Shown here piece after piece: positions 9,354 through 19,569 of a stretch of 40,283 nt of DNA. Positions within the stretch are counted from its first letter, which is position 1, and each line of letters starts with the position of its first letter. Location of the stretch: the NCBI GenBank assembly GCA_022340775.1, contig JAJDNH010000089.1, positions 1-40,283 of the forward strand, in the 5' to 3' direction. This DNA is from Acidobacteriota bacterium. GTDB taxonomy: Bacteria > Acidobacteriota > Thermoanaerobaculia > Thermoanaerobaculales > Sulfomarinibacteraceae. The notes under the pieces were generated by a model, which saw only the letters and a program-made list of their open reading frames with translations, searched no databases and was not told the DNA's origin. A program made the position numbers and the translations under genes.

Positions 9354-10195
9354 AACCGTTCCTCCTCCACTGGCAGACCGGAGTCATGCGCCAACCTGCC
9401 ATGATTTCGCGACTTTACGGCGTCTCCGCCGGGTGTGTCAAGGGGCTTCGCTCGTCGTCGCTCGAGCTCCTGCAAAATGCGTTCGACCACCTGGTCGGGG
9501 GTCATCTGCGTACTGTCGATGACCACGGAACCAGCTGCCACCTGAAGGGGCGAGTCTGCACGCGAGCTGTCCTGCATGTCACGTTTTTGCTGAGAGGCAA
9601 GGACTTCCGCCACGGCGGCCTCAACACCACGCCCCCTCAACTCGGCATGCCGGCGTCGTGCCCGTTCATCTGATGCTGCGGTCAAGAACACCTTGAGATC
9701 AGCGTCCGGCAGTACTACCGAGCCGATGTCCCGCCCTTCCATCACCCCCCCGTTCTTCGCAGCCATCTCTCGCTGGAGGGGCACCAACGCTCTTCGTACG
9801 GCACTTACTGCGGACACGGCCGACGCCGCTTCCGAAGCCTCGGGGGTGCGCAGCTGCTTGCTGACGTCCTCACCGTCGATCAACACTCTGAACCCGCCCT
9901 GTTCGGGTCTAAAGTCCAGAGCATGCCGTTGAACCAGCTGCCCGAGGCGCTTGCCCTGGCCCTCCGAGTAGGGAGGCAAGAGCCCCTCTCTCATCGCCAG
10001 CAGTCCGACCGCCCTGTACATGGCTCCCGTGTCCAGGTACGGCACACGTAGGCGGGCTGCAAGCTGCCGGGCAATGGTCGACTTCCCGGCACCGGCGGGA
10101 CCATCGATGGCGATGAGGATGGGAGGCTTGTTGGTGTCGCTGGCGTGGGTCACAGGGTCCGTTGTTTCCTTCCCCGAGTTACTCGGGAGCGACAT
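9350..10195 (-). CDS. cmk: (d)CMP kinase
   Basis: 'ILIAIDGPAGAGKSTIARQLAARLRVPYLDTGAMYRAVG', 'MEGRDIGSVVLPDADLKVFLTA'; start MSLPSNSGKE at 10195 chosen over ORF start 10414. Confidence 0.92.
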   Translation of the reverse strand: MSLPSNSGKETTDPVTHASDTNKPPILIAIDGPAGAGKSTIARQLAARLRVPYLDTGAMYRAVGLLAMREGLLPPYSEGQGKRLGQLVQRHALDFRPEQGGFRVLIDGEDVSKQLRTPEASEAASAVSAVSAVRRALVPLQREMAAKNGGVMEGRDIGSVVLPDADLKVFLTAASDERARRRHAELRGRGVEAAVAEVLASQQKRDMQDSSRADSPLQVAAGSVVIDSTQMTPDQVVERILQELERRRAKPLDTPGGDAVKSRNHGRLAHDSGLPVEEERF

Positions 10196-10397
10196 TGTAC
10201 CTGAACCTCTCGACAAGTCCATTGTCAAGAACCAAAGGCGGGCGCCGGGCCCCGACCGGAACCGACTCTCGAGTTCTCCGCCGGCCACGGTCTCAAGCAC
10301 GCCCCGATGGCGCCAACACCATGCTTCCACCGGTGGGGAGGCCGGTTGGCTCTTCCCGCACGACCACTTTCCTACCGCCTCTGCTACCCTTGCTCCC

Positions 10398-12023
10398 ATG
10401 AGACGGTCTCGCAAGTTCTCTCGAGAGTCGTTGCTGGCCGCCGAACAGAGACGACTCCACCCGGGCCGGTACGGGCGCCTTCTAGTCGGCGTCGGGTACC
10501 CCGCCAGCTATCACGTCGCCATGTCCTCGCTGGCCTTTCAGTGGGTGGTGGAGCTGACCGCCCGGACGCCCGATGTTGGCGTCGAGAGGTTCGTCAGCGG
10601 GGAAGGCGTCGGAGAAGGGACGCTCGAGTCCGCCACGCCCCTCGGTGATCTCGACATACTCGCCTTCTCATGCTCCTTCGAGCTCGACGCGGCGAACGTA
10701 ATCCGGGCCCTCGTCGCCGCCGGCATTCCGCCCCAGCGAGATCACAGGAACGAGAGCCACCCACTGGTTGTGGTGGGGGGAGCCGTCGCTTCGATCAACC
10801 CGTTGCCGCTTTCTCCAGCGGTCGACGTGTTCTGCCTCGGGGCCGCCGAGATTGTCTGGCCGCAGTTGCTGAGCCTCGCGATGGGGGCGTCGAGTCGGGA
10901 AGCGCTACTGGCCGACCTGGCGCAGTTGGACGGCTACCTCGTGCCCATGCACCACCTCGGTCCCGAGGGCCTCCCACGCGGCCGGCTGCGACGTCTGGAA
11001 AAGCGGACTGAAATGATGGCAGATCCCCACCTCATCCCCGCTTCGCACGTCGTCACTCCCAACACCGAGTACAGCCGACGCGGCTTGGTGGAGATGTCAC
11101 GAGGGTGTCCCGAGAAGTGCCGGTACTGCTGGGTCAGCTACAACTACGGCCGGCTCCGGACCTACTCTACCAACGGCATCCTCCACCGTGTCGACGAACT
11201 CACCGAGATCACCGATCGCATCGGCTTCGTCGCCACGGCCGTGGGGGACCATCCGGATCTCGCGGCCATCCTCGAGTACTGCCGCTCACGTGACCTGAAC
11301 GTCGCCCTGTCGTCATTGCGCATCCCGGCAATGGTCCCGGAGGTGCTCCGGCCGCTGGCCGAGTCCGGGGCCCGCTCAGTCACAATTGCTCCGGAGACCG
11401 GCAGCGACCGCCTCAGGCGCAGCCTCGGCAAGCCGATCGAGAACGAGAGGATCCTGGCGGCGGTCGACACTGCCCAGCGTTGCGGCTTGGAGAACTTGAA
11501 GATGTACTTCATTCTCGGCCTTCCCGGTGAGACGGACGAGGACGTGCGGAGCATCGCAGACCTCGCCCGGCAGGCCTCGAGCATCGTGCTCAACCACGGC
11601 CGCTCTCGCGGCGCCGTCGGCACCCTCCACGTGGGCCTCAACATCCTGGTTCCGAAACCCTACACTCCGTACCACTCAGAGCCGATACTTCAGCCGCCCG
11701 AAGCTCGGCGCCGCCTGGCGTTAGCCGAGCAGGGTCTGCGGCGGATACCCAACCTACGCCTCGACCGTCCCTCCTACCGTGAGTCGCTGTGGCAGGGTTT
11801 TCTCAGCCGTGCAGGAATCGAAGCGTTTCCCGCGTTGCAGGAGATCGCCGCGGGGAGACCCCTGGCCTCGGTACTCCGCGGAGTCGAGAGCCACATGGAG
11901 CGCATCAGGTCTGCAATAGAGGCCGGCGAAGCGCCGTGGCACTTCATCTCTTCCGCGCCCTCGCAGAAGGAAGGGCCGCTATCTGCCGAAGCCGCCGGAG
12001 AGGTAGCCGCGCGATCCCCGTGA
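10398..12023 (+). CDS. B12-binding-like / radical SAM protein
   Basis: Start MRRSRKFSRES in frame of ORF 10020..12023; radical SAM motif 'SRGCPEKCRYCWVSYNYGRLR'; N-terminal 'GVGYPASYHVAMSSLAFQ' and 'DILAFSCSFELDAANVIRAL' as in B12-domain radical SAM proteins. Confidence 0.88.
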   Translation: MRRSRKFSRESLLAAEQRRLHPGRYGRLLVGVGYPASYHVAMSSLAFQWVVELTARTPDVGVERFVSGEGVGEGTLESATPLGDLDILAFSCSFELDAANVIRALVAAGIPPQRDHRNESHPLVVVGGAVASINPLPLSPAVDVFCLGAAEIVWPQLLSLAMGASSREALLADLAQLDGYLVPMHHLGPEGLPRGRLRRLEKRTEMMADPHLIPASHVVTPNTEYSRRGLVEMSRGCPEKCRYCWVSYNYGRLRTYSTNGILHRVDELTEITDRIGFVATAVGDHPDLAAILEYCRSRDLNVALSSLRIPAMVPEVLRPLAESGARSVTIAPETGSDRLRRSLGKPIENERILAAVDTAQRCGLENLKMYFILGLPGETDEDVRSIADLARQASSIVLNHGRSRGAVGTLHVGLNILVPKPYTPYHSEPILQPPEARRRLALAEQGLRRIPNLRLDRPSYRESLWQGFLSRAGIEAFPALQEIAAGRPLASVLRGVESHMERIRSAIEAGEAPWHFISSAPSQKEGPLSAEAAGEVAARSP

Positions 12024-12623
12024 GGCAGCCGCAGCAGCTGTGGCGCCGGGGGAGTCTGCATTGGTAATGACCACCTGACCCGAGCTCGGCTCGCGCAGCA
12101 GCAGCACCGGCCGGTGGTACACGATCGCTGGAAGGTGGTAGGGATGCCCGGTATAGAGCGTCATGATCCGGGAGACATAGCCTCGCGTCTCACGGTAGGG
12201 TGGCACACCGCGGTAGCTCGCCACCGCTCCCTCGCCGGCGTTGTAGGCGGCCAACGCCCGCGGCAGGTCGCCCGCGAAACGGTCGATGAGTCGCGCCAGC
12301 TCGCGGACGCCGGCACGGACGTTCTCCTCTGGGTCGAATGGATCGCTGACGTCGAGGCGTCGCGCGGTTTCGGGCATCAGCTGCATCAGGCCGAGAGCCC
12401 CGCGCCGGCTGACCGCCTGAGGGTCGAAGTCGGACTCGACCTTCACTAGGGCATGAACGAGCCGCGGGTCAAGTCCCTGCTCACGGCTGACTCGGGTCAC
12501 GAGCCTTCTGAGGGCCACGGAAGAGCCCTCGTCCGCAGGTTCTGGTGAGGCCGCCCCCGCCACCCCTGCAAGGAGCATGGCCACAACCCCTAACGTACCT
12601 ATCGCTCGCCGGCAACGGTCCAT
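11979..12623 (-). CDS. Lytic transglycosylase (SLT domain), secreted
   Basis: Signal peptide-like N-terminus; 'HALVKVESDFDPQAVSRRGALGLMQLMPETARRL', 'ALAAYNAGEGAV'. Confidence 0.93.
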   Translation of the reverse strand: MDRCRRAIGTLGVVAMLLAGVAGAASPEPADEGSSVALRRLVTRVSREQGLDPRLVHALVKVESDFDPQAVSRRGALGLMQLMPETARRLDVSDPFDPEENVRAGVRELARLIDRFAGDLPRALAAYNAGEGAVASYRGVPPYRETRGYVSRIMTLYTGHPYHLPAIVYHRPVLLLREPSSGQVVITNADSPGATAAAAASRGSRGYLSGGFGR

Positions 12624-12684
12624 AACGGTACCATTATGCCAGATGCCGCGCCGAACCGGAGTGGCCGTCGCGGCCGGAGGGAGA

Positions 12685-14094
12685 ATGGAGCCCTACAGGA
12701 ATGACCCCCGAGTGCGGCCCTTCATCGAGCTGATGGAGACTGCGGATGCGTCCGACCCGGCGATCAGAGCGTTCGTTCTTCACCTCCGCCGCCTGCTCGA
12801 CGGTGAACGGGGCACCCTCGCTCGCCACCAGATGACTCCGCTGGAAAAGCTGCCTGACGGCGAGGCCCTGGACGCCTACTCTAGGGCTGGCCGGCGGGCA
12901 CTCGCCCAGACGGTGGTGATCAAGCTCAACGGCGGGCTCGGGACCGGGATGGGCCTGGAAAGCGCCAAGTCGCTCCTGCCCGTCAAGCAGGGCCTCACCT
13001 TCCTCGACCTGATTGCCCGCCAGATGCTCGCGTTACGACAGAATGCTGGCGTCGAGGTTCCGCTTCTCCTCATGAACAGCTTCCGGACCGACGAGGAGTC
13101 TCTCCGGCGCTTGAAGCTCTACCCCGACCTCCCGGTCGGCGGCCTGCCGTTGTCGTTCCTCCAGAATCGCGTACCCAAAGTCCGGGAAGACGGCCTCACG
13201 CCCGCTTATGACCCAGCCGATCCTGACGGGGGCTGGTGTCCGCCGGGGCACGGCGATCTCTACACGTCGCTCCTCGGTTCGGGGATCCTCGACTCCTTGC
13301 TCGATCACGGCTACGAGTTCGCGTTCGTCTCGAACGCTGACAACCTCGGCGCTTCGCTCGACACCGGCCTGCTCGGATACATGCAGGAGAACGGTGCGAC
13401 GTTCCTGCTCGAGGCGGCCGACCGAACACCGGCCGATCGCAAGGGCGGACACCTTTGCGTGCTGCACAACGGTCGTCTCGCCCTACGGGAGTCCGCGCAG
13501 ACGCCGCCGGAAGAAGTCGACGAGTTTCAGGACATCGCTGTCTTTCGCTACTTCAACACCAACAATATTTGGCTCCACCTCCCGGCTCTTGCACGGCTCC
13601 TGCGCCACCACGGCGGCGTCCTGCCGCTGGCAACAATCGTCAACCGCAAGACACTGGACCCCCGGGATCCGGAAAGCCCCCCGGTTCTCCAGCTCGAGAC
13701 TGCGATGGGCGCCGCCGTCTCTCTGTTCCCCGACGCCGCCGCTGTGCGGGTGTCTCGGCGCCGATTTTCTCCCGTCAAAACAACGTGCGACCTCCTTGGC
13801 GTGCGCTCGGATGCCTACCAGTTGACAACAGAGGGTCTGGTTGTCCTCCATACGAGCCGCACATTGCCTCCGACGGTTCATCTGGATCCACGTTTCTACA
13901 AGCTCGTCGACGACTTCGAGGCGCGATTCCCAGAGGGTGCACCATCGCTGGTGGCGTGCGACAGCCTTCAGGTCGAGGGAGATGTCCGATTCGACGGAGG
14001 CGTCGTCGTCCGCGGCACCGCAGTGATCGAGGGAGGAGACGAGCCCCGGGTCGTCCCCAGCGGTACCGTCATCGAGGGGACCGTCCGTCTCTGA
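12685..14094 (+). CDS. UTP--glucose-1-phosphate uridylyltransferase, UDPGP (eukaryotic-like) family
   Basis: 'VVIKLNGGLGTGMGLESAKSLLPVKQGLTFLDL', 'LMNSFRTDEES', 'PPGHGDLYTSLLGSGILD', 'FVSNADNLGA'; start MEPYRNDP at 12685 preceded by GGAGGGAG. Confidence 0.92.
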   Translation: MEPYRNDPRVRPFIELMETADASDPAIRAFVLHLRRLLDGERGTLARHQMTPLEKLPDGEALDAYSRAGRRALAQTVVIKLNGGLGTGMGLESAKSLLPVKQGLTFLDLIARQMLALRQNAGVEVPLLLMNSFRTDEESLRRLKLYPDLPVGGLPLSFLQNRVPKVREDGLTPAYDPADPDGGWCPPGHGDLYTSLLGSGILDSLLDHGYEFAFVSNADNLGASLDTGLLGYMQENGATFLLEAADRTPADRKGGHLCVLHNGRLALRESAQTPPEEVDEFQDIAVFRYFNTNNIWLHLPALARLLRHHGGVLPLATIVNRKTLDPRDPESPPVLQLETAMGAAVSLFPDAAAVRVSRRRFSPVKTTCDLLGVRSDAYQLTTEGLVVLHTSRTLPPTVHLDPRFYKLVDDFEARFPEGAPSLVACDSLQVEGDVRFDGGVVVRGTAVIEGGDEPRVVPSGTVIEGTVRL

Positions 14095-17000
14095 GGCCCA
14101 CCCCTTCGACAAGCGCCTCTCGCACCCTGCGCGCGAGCGTGTCCCTACCGAACGGTTTGGTCAGGAAGGTCACGCCCTCCTTCCTAACGAAGCCCTCGTG
14201 CACCACGTTCTCGCTGTACCCGGTGGTAAAGAGGAAACGTAGGCCTGGCCACTCGGATCCGGCTGCCTCAAGAAGCTCCTGTCCGCCCATCCGCGGCATC
14301 ACGATGTCCGAAATGACGAGCGCCACACGGCCCGCGCGCTCCCTCAGCACATTCATGGCCGTCAGCCCGTCGTCCGCGCTCAGCACCCGGTAGCCGAGAT
14401 CACCGAGCAGCCCGATCATGACCTCGCGGACACCGGGATCGTCCTCAACCACCAGCAAGGTCTCGCTCCCTCCCTGGACCGGGATGCTGATCTTGCTGCC
14501 GACCTCGCTCGCTCTCCGCTCGATCTCCGGCAGGTAGATCTTGAACGTCGTCCCTTTCTCGGGCTCGCTGTAGACGTGAATCATGCCGTCATGCTGCTTG
14601 ACGATGCCGTACACGGTTGCGAGCCCGAGGCCGGTTCCTTCCGCCGCCGGCTTGGTGGTGAAGAACGGCTCGAAGATGTGCTCAAGCGTCTCGTGGTCCA
14701 TGCCATGGCCAGTGTCGGAGGCCGTCAGCAGGACATAGCGGCCCTCCATCGCCCACGGATGGGCGGCAACAAACTCACCGCCGACCAGGACATTCTCGGT
14801 CTCGAAGGTGATCGACCCGCCGCCCGGCATCGCGTCACGGGCGTTGATGCTCAGGTTGAGCAGGATTTGCTCGATCTGGTTGGGGTCGGCGGCAACCACG
14901 CCGAGGCTGTGCCCCTCTATGAAGTCGAGGCCCACGGTCTCCGGCAGGACACGCCGCAAGGTCGGAAGAAACCCCTTCACCAGCTCGTTGAGATCGACCT
15001 GAACCGGGGCAATGACCTGGCGGCGAGCAAACGCCAGCAGATGGCGTGTAAGCGCCGCCGCGCGCTCCGCGGCATCGTGGATCAAGACAACGTGGCGGAG
15101 CTGCTCGCGGACCAGGTCCCCCTCGCCCAGCAGGCGGTCGGTGGCACCGTGGATCGTCATAAGGAGGTTGTTGAAGTCATGGGCGATCCCGCCAGCGAGC
15201 TGCCCGATGGCCTCCATCTTGCGGGCGGTCAGTAGTTGCGCCTCCGCCTCGATTCTCTGCAATGCAGCCCCGAGCATCCCGGCTGCCAGGCCGAGCGCCT
15301 CGATCTCGGGTATTGACCAGGTCCTCTCGCGGTGACATTCGTCGAAACCCATGAACCCCCAGAGGCGGTCGCGGATGAACACCGGGACTACGGCCAGCGA
15401 GAGAATCCCCCGGCTCTGGAAGAACTCGCGGACGGGCCTCGCGAAGGTCTTGACGGACCCATGAGTCGCTTCCTTGCGCTCGAACCGTGCAACCCAATCT
15501 CCCAGGCCCTTCGCACCAAGGTCGAGCGCCTCCAACTCAGTATCGGCCCGCTGCGATGTGATCCCCTCAGCTGACCACTCGGTACGCTCGGTCGCCAACA
15601 TCCGCCCATCGACCGTACGACGGATCTCGAAGAACGTCACTCGGTCGACCTCCAGCGCATGGCCGAGGCGTCCGAGCACGTCATCGAGGACCCCTTGCGG
15701 GTCCTCGCATTCGAGAAACCGGCTGGCGGCGTACGACACTGCCGACAAAACCGCATCGCGGCGCACGAGCGACTCCTCGGCAAGCCGGCGGGCGGTGTGG
15801 TCCTGCATGATCGCAACTCCACCAACGACCTCGCCGTCATCGCCGAATAGCGGTCGGCTCCGCAGCTGGATGTAGACCGTTTCTGAGCCCGTTGTTGGCT
15901 GATACCAACCCTCGTACGAGGCTCCCTCGCCCTTCAGGGCGGCTTCGACGGTCGGCCCGATCCGGCGGTCCTCGATCGCTCTCAGATCGAAGCCGTCGAG
16001 ACGGTCGGGATCCGAGCCCAGGATCTCCACCAGCCGCTCGTTGAAGGAGGTGATCCGACCGTCACGGTCAAAATGCAGGATCCCCGCGGGCGAACCCTGA
16101 AAGATCAGCCGGTGGTGGTGCTCGCTGTCTCGAAGGGCGCTGGTCGCCTGGTGGTGTTCGATGGCCCGCGCAACCTCTCGTGCAACGTGTGCCATGAGGG
16201 TTTCGTCCCGCTCATCGAGGCGAGTGTCGTCGTAGGTCTGTACGACCACCACCCCAATGGTCCGGCCGGCCACCTGCAAGGGTACCCCCAACCAGTCCAC
16301 CGAGTTCGCGCCCACCAGCTCGACCTCTCCCGACTCGCAGAGAGCTTTGAAAACGGCCGGGTCAGCCAGCAACGACCTGCCAGTACGGAGCACGTAGCCG
16401 GTCAAAGTCTTGCCCGGCGGCATTGGACCCGGCGGCTCCGGTTCGATCTCGTCTCGATAGAACGGGAAGGTAATCTGTTCTGCCTCCCGGTCGAGAAGGG
16501 CAATGAAGAAGTTGCGGTTGTCGACTACTCGGCCGAGGGCACGGTGGACGGCTTCGAAAAAGCTCTCGAGATCCCGAACTCTGGCTGCGGCCTCCGAAAT
16601 CTCGTAAGCGACGGACCGTACCTGCTCCGTGTACTTGAGATCAGTTACATCCGAGATCAGGCCGACGGCAGTTGCTCCCCCCTCGTTACCCCCAACCGGC
16701 TCGAGGCGAACGTCCAGCCAACGCCTGCCTGAACGCGGGTGCTGGTAGACGACTGTCCCGTGCGCTCCGTGCCAGCTCGATCTCACCCCGCCCCCCGAGG
16801 TCCCGACCGGTACGGTCTTGTGACGGTCGGAAGGATCGACGAGCTCAGAAAACGTCCGCCCGATGGCAGCTTCAGGATCGATGCCGAAGACGCTCTCGAA
16901 CGATTGGTTGACGAACTCAATCCTGCCTTCCGAGAGAAGCACGAAGGCTTCCGGAATCGACTCGACCAGAAGCTGGTAACGGCCAACGGCGTCCTGGAGG

Positions 17001-17323
17001 TTCTCCTGCAGCCTCTCCATCTCCATCGAGTCGCGTCGCAAACGGCTGACGAGGAATTCGGTAGCCACCAGTGCCGCCAGAAGAAGCAGCGAAACTGCGG
17101 CCAGGATTCCCGCGTCCAGCGTGAAGTGGCGCGCCCTTGCGGTGGCGCCAAGCGGTAGCGGAAGCAGGACGATCACGGTTCCGATCGCCAACAGGAGGAG
17201 CCCCGTACCAAGAATCGCCCAACTCCACCTCTGGCCGTGGCGGACCATGGTCAGCGCAAGGACAGCTCCAGTTGCCAGAACAGCAGCAGCAACTAGGCCC
17301 AGGACAACTGCGCTAGTCGGCAT
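14069..17323 (-). CDS. Membrane hybrid sensor histidine kinase (N-terminal TM, PAS/GAF repeats, HisKA HDFNN type, HATPase, C-terminal REC)
   Basis: 'GGIAHDFNNLLMTIHGATDRLL', 'EHIFEPFFTTKPAAEGTGLGLATVYGIVKQHDG', REC 'LLVVEDDPGVREVM...VISDIVMPRMGG...KPF'. Confidence 0.93.
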   Translation of the reverse strand: MPTSAVVLGLVAAAVLATGAVLALTMVRHGQRWSWAILGTGLLLLAIGTVIVLLPLPLGATARARHFTLDAGILAAVSLLLLAALVATEFLVSRLRRDSMEMERLQENLQDAVGRYQLLVESIPEAFVLLSEGRIEFVNQSFESVFGIDPEAAIGRTFSELVDPSDRHKTVPVGTSGGGVRSSWHGAHGTVVYQHPRSGRRWLDVRLEPVGGNEGGATAVGLISDVTDLKYTEQVRSVAYEISEAAARVRDLESFFEAVHRALGRVVDNRNFFIALLDREAEQITFPFYRDEIEPEPPGPMPPGKTLTGYVLRTGRSLLADPAVFKALCESGEVELVGANSVDWLGVPLQVAGRTIGVVVVQTYDDTRLDERDETLMAHVAREVARAIEHHQATSALRDSEHHHRLIFQGSPAGILHFDRDGRITSFNERLVEILGSDPDRLDGFDLRAIEDRRIGPTVEAALKGEGASYEGWYQPTTGSETVYIQLRSRPLFGDDGEVVGGVAIMQDHTARRLAEESLVRRDAVLSAVSYAASRFLECEDPQGVLDDVLGRLGHALEVDRVTFFEIRRTVDGRMLATERTEWSAEGITSQRADTELEALDLGAKGLGDWVARFERKEATHGSVKTFARPVREFFQSRGILSLAVVPVFIRDRLWGFMGFDECHRERTWSIPEIEALGLAAGMLGAALQRIEAEAQLLTARKMEAIGQLAGGIAHDFNNLLMTIHGATDRLLGEGDLVREQLRHVVLIHDAAERAAALTRHLLAFARRQVIAPVQVDLNELVKGFLPTLRRVLPETVGLDFIEGHSLGVVAADPNQIEQILLNLSINARDAMPGGGSITFETENVLVGGEFVAAHPWAMEGRYVLLTASDTGHGMDHETLEHIFEPFFTTKPAAEGTGLGLATVYGIVKQHDGMIHVYSEPEKGTTFKIYLPEIERRASEVGSKISIPVQGGSETLLVVEDDPGVREVMIGLLGDLGYRVLSADDGLTAMNVLRERAGRVALVISDIVMPRMGGQELLEAAGSEWPGLRFLFTTGYSENVVHEGFVRKEGVTFLTKPFGRDTLARRVREALVEGVGLRDGRSPR

Positions 17324-17459
17324 ACGAAACTGTTCCTCCGACGCACGTCTCCCCTTCAGTTGCGGTCACCCGCCTATCATACAGTGCGTCCCACTCGCGA
17401 CGAGGATCCTCCAGATGCCCGGTGTAGAATGCCGCGCGACATGCGCCGAGGGGGTTCCG

Positions 17460-19508
17460 ATGGCCGATGAGCAGCTAAAGCTACCCGAAAACGCGTACCG
17501 CGAACTGGAGCCCGGGGAAACCTACACGCCGGTCATTCCTCATGAGGCGGGGGTGCTCGAGGTCACTCTGAGGTCGGTGGGGATCGGTCTGCTGATGGGA
17601 GTGATCTTCTCGGCCGCAGCCGCCTACATCGCGCTGAAGCTGGGACAGGGAATCGAGTCCGCGATTCCGATCTCGATCCTCGCCGTCGGCGCCTCCGCTC
17701 TGCTCGCCCGCCGGTCGACGCTGCTCGAGAACGTCAACATCCTGGCGATCGGCGCAACCTCCGGGATACTGGTCGGCGGCTCGGTCTTCACAATGCCGGC
17801 CATCTATCTACTGGGACTGGAGCACCGCTCCTCTTTCTTTCAGATTTTCATCGTTCCCTTTCTTGGCGCGGTGCTCGGCGTCCTGTTCCTGATCCCTTTT
17901 CGGCGCTACTTCGTCGCCGACATGCACGGCAAGCTCCCATTCCCCGAGGGGACCGCGACCACCGAGATTCTGATGACCGGCGAGCGTGGCGGCCAACAGG
18001 CCAAGGTCCTGGTCTCTGCCATGGGGCTCGGCTTCGTATTCGACCTTGCGGCCCTGACCTTCGGCGCCTGGCGGGACGTGTTCACGACCTCTCTGGTGCG
18101 GCCCCTCCACGTGCTCACGGATCGGGTCAAGGCGGTGTTCGCTCTCAACACCTCGGCCGCCGTGCTCGGCCTTGGCTACATCATCGGTGTCCGCTACGCC
18201 TCGATCATCTGTGCCGGCTCCTTCCTCGCCTACTTCGTTCTCATCCCCTTGGTCGCGTGGCTGGGCGCCCACATGACCGGCTCGATGACTGCCGGGCTGC
18301 CTCCGATCTCGACCATGTCGGCTGAGGACATCTTCTCGAACTACGTCCGCTACATCGGCATCGGCGGCATCTTCATGGCTGGGATCATCTCGATCGTCAA
18401 GATGCTGCCGGTCATGGTGCAAGCCCTGGGCAAGGCGTTCGGCGAGCTGAGGAAGATCTTCTCGGGAGGCCTCAAGCAGGAGGGAACCTCGCGGGTTGAG
18501 TCGGACATCCCGATGGGCCTGGTAGTGGTCCTCACCTGCGTCATCACAGTGGCGATCTGGATCTACTTCCGTTTCTCGGTACTTGCTGGGATGCCCAACG
18601 CCACTCGGCTCGCTACCCTGAGCCTGGTCCTGACGCTCGTCATTTCATTCCTGTTCGCCGCGGTCTCCGCATGGGCGGTGGCCATGATCTCGGTCACACC
18701 GATCTCCGGCATGACGCTCACGACGCTGATCGTGGCCGCGGTGTTGCTCGCCCGAATGGGTCTGACCGGGCAGGAGGGAATGCTGGCAGCGCTGCTCATC
18801 GGTGGTGTCGTATGCACCGCTCTGTCGATGACCGGCTCGCTGGTGACCCAGTTCAAGATCGGCTACTGGCTCGGTGCCACGCCGCGCCGCATCCAGTGGG
18901 CCAACATCCTCGGCTCGGCAGTGGCATCGGTTACCGTCACCGACATGATCATGATGTTCGCTGCGGAGTACGGGTACCTCCGCACTGCAGCTCACCCGAA
19001 CCCGCTGCCTGCGCCGCAGGCGAACGCGATGGCGGCCGTCATCCAGAGCGTCATGAGCAGTACCCAGGCTCCCTGGCTGCTCTACGGCGTTGGTGCCGCC
19101 ATCGCCCTGATCGTCGAGATGCTCGGCATCTCGTCGCTTGCGTTCGCCCTCGGCATGTACCTGCCGATCGAGCTCAACACGCCGATCCTGTTCGGGGCCC
19201 TGGTCGCTGAGTACGTGCGCCGTCGCTCACCGGACGAGACGACGAGGCGAGCCCGCAACAACCGCGGCACGCTGATCGCCTCCGGTCTGATTGCAGGCGG
19301 AGCTCTGGCCGGGGTCGCCGACGGCGTCGCGCGCATGTTCGCCGACTGGCAGCACCTGGAGATTGTCGGCCTCGATCACATCCGCTGGCTCCACCGCCTA
19401 GACAACTGGCTCGGACTGGCCATGTTCTGCGCGCTCTCCGTCTACGTCGTGTGGGACGCCTCTCGCGCACGGCCAGAAGAGGGCGCCGGGCCCGAGATCT
19501 CCTTATAG
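17460..19508 (+). CDS. OPT family oligopeptide/metal-chelate transporter
   Basis: Start MADEQLKLPENAYRELEPGETYTPVIP in frame of ORF 17121..19508; many TM segments, 'FPEGTATTEILMTGERG', 'GARYIG'-like OPT features. Confidence 0.9.
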   Translation: MADEQLKLPENAYRELEPGETYTPVIPHEAGVLEVTLRSVGIGLLMGVIFSAAAAYIALKLGQGIESAIPISILAVGASALLARRSTLLENVNILAIGATSGILVGGSVFTMPAIYLLGLEHRSSFFQIFIVPFLGAVLGVLFLIPFRRYFVADMHGKLPFPEGTATTEILMTGERGGQQAKVLVSAMGLGFVFDLAALTFGAWRDVFTTSLVRPLHVLTDRVKAVFALNTSAAVLGLGYIIGVRYASIICAGSFLAYFVLIPLVAWLGAHMTGSMTAGLPPISTMSAEDIFSNYVRYIGIGGIFMAGIISIVKMLPVMVQALGKAFGELRKIFSGGLKQEGTSRVESDIPMGLVVVLTCVITVAIWIYFRFSVLAGMPNATRLATLSLVLTLVISFLFAAVSAWAVAMISVTPISGMTLTTLIVAAVLLARMGLTGQEGMLAALLIGGVVCTALSMTGSLVTQFKIGYWLGATPRRIQWANILGSAVASVTVTDMIMMFAAEYGYLRTAAHPNPLPAPQANAMAAVIQSVMSSTQAPWLLYGVGAAIALIVEMLGISSLAFALGMYLPIELNTPILFGALVAEYVRRRSPDETTRRARNNRGTLIASGLIAGGALAGVADGVARMFADWQHLEIVGLDHIRWLHRLDNWLGLAMFCALSVYVVWDASRARPEEGAGPEISL

Positions 19509-19569
19509 CCTGGCTAGAACGTCAGAAACAGCGCCGTCCTTAATTGGCCAGACGCGCAGTTCGGCGGCT

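Noticed and set aside
13455-14393. 312-aa plus ORF
   Set aside because: Out-of-frame shadow of the UDPGP gene, continuing antisense to the hybrid kinase.
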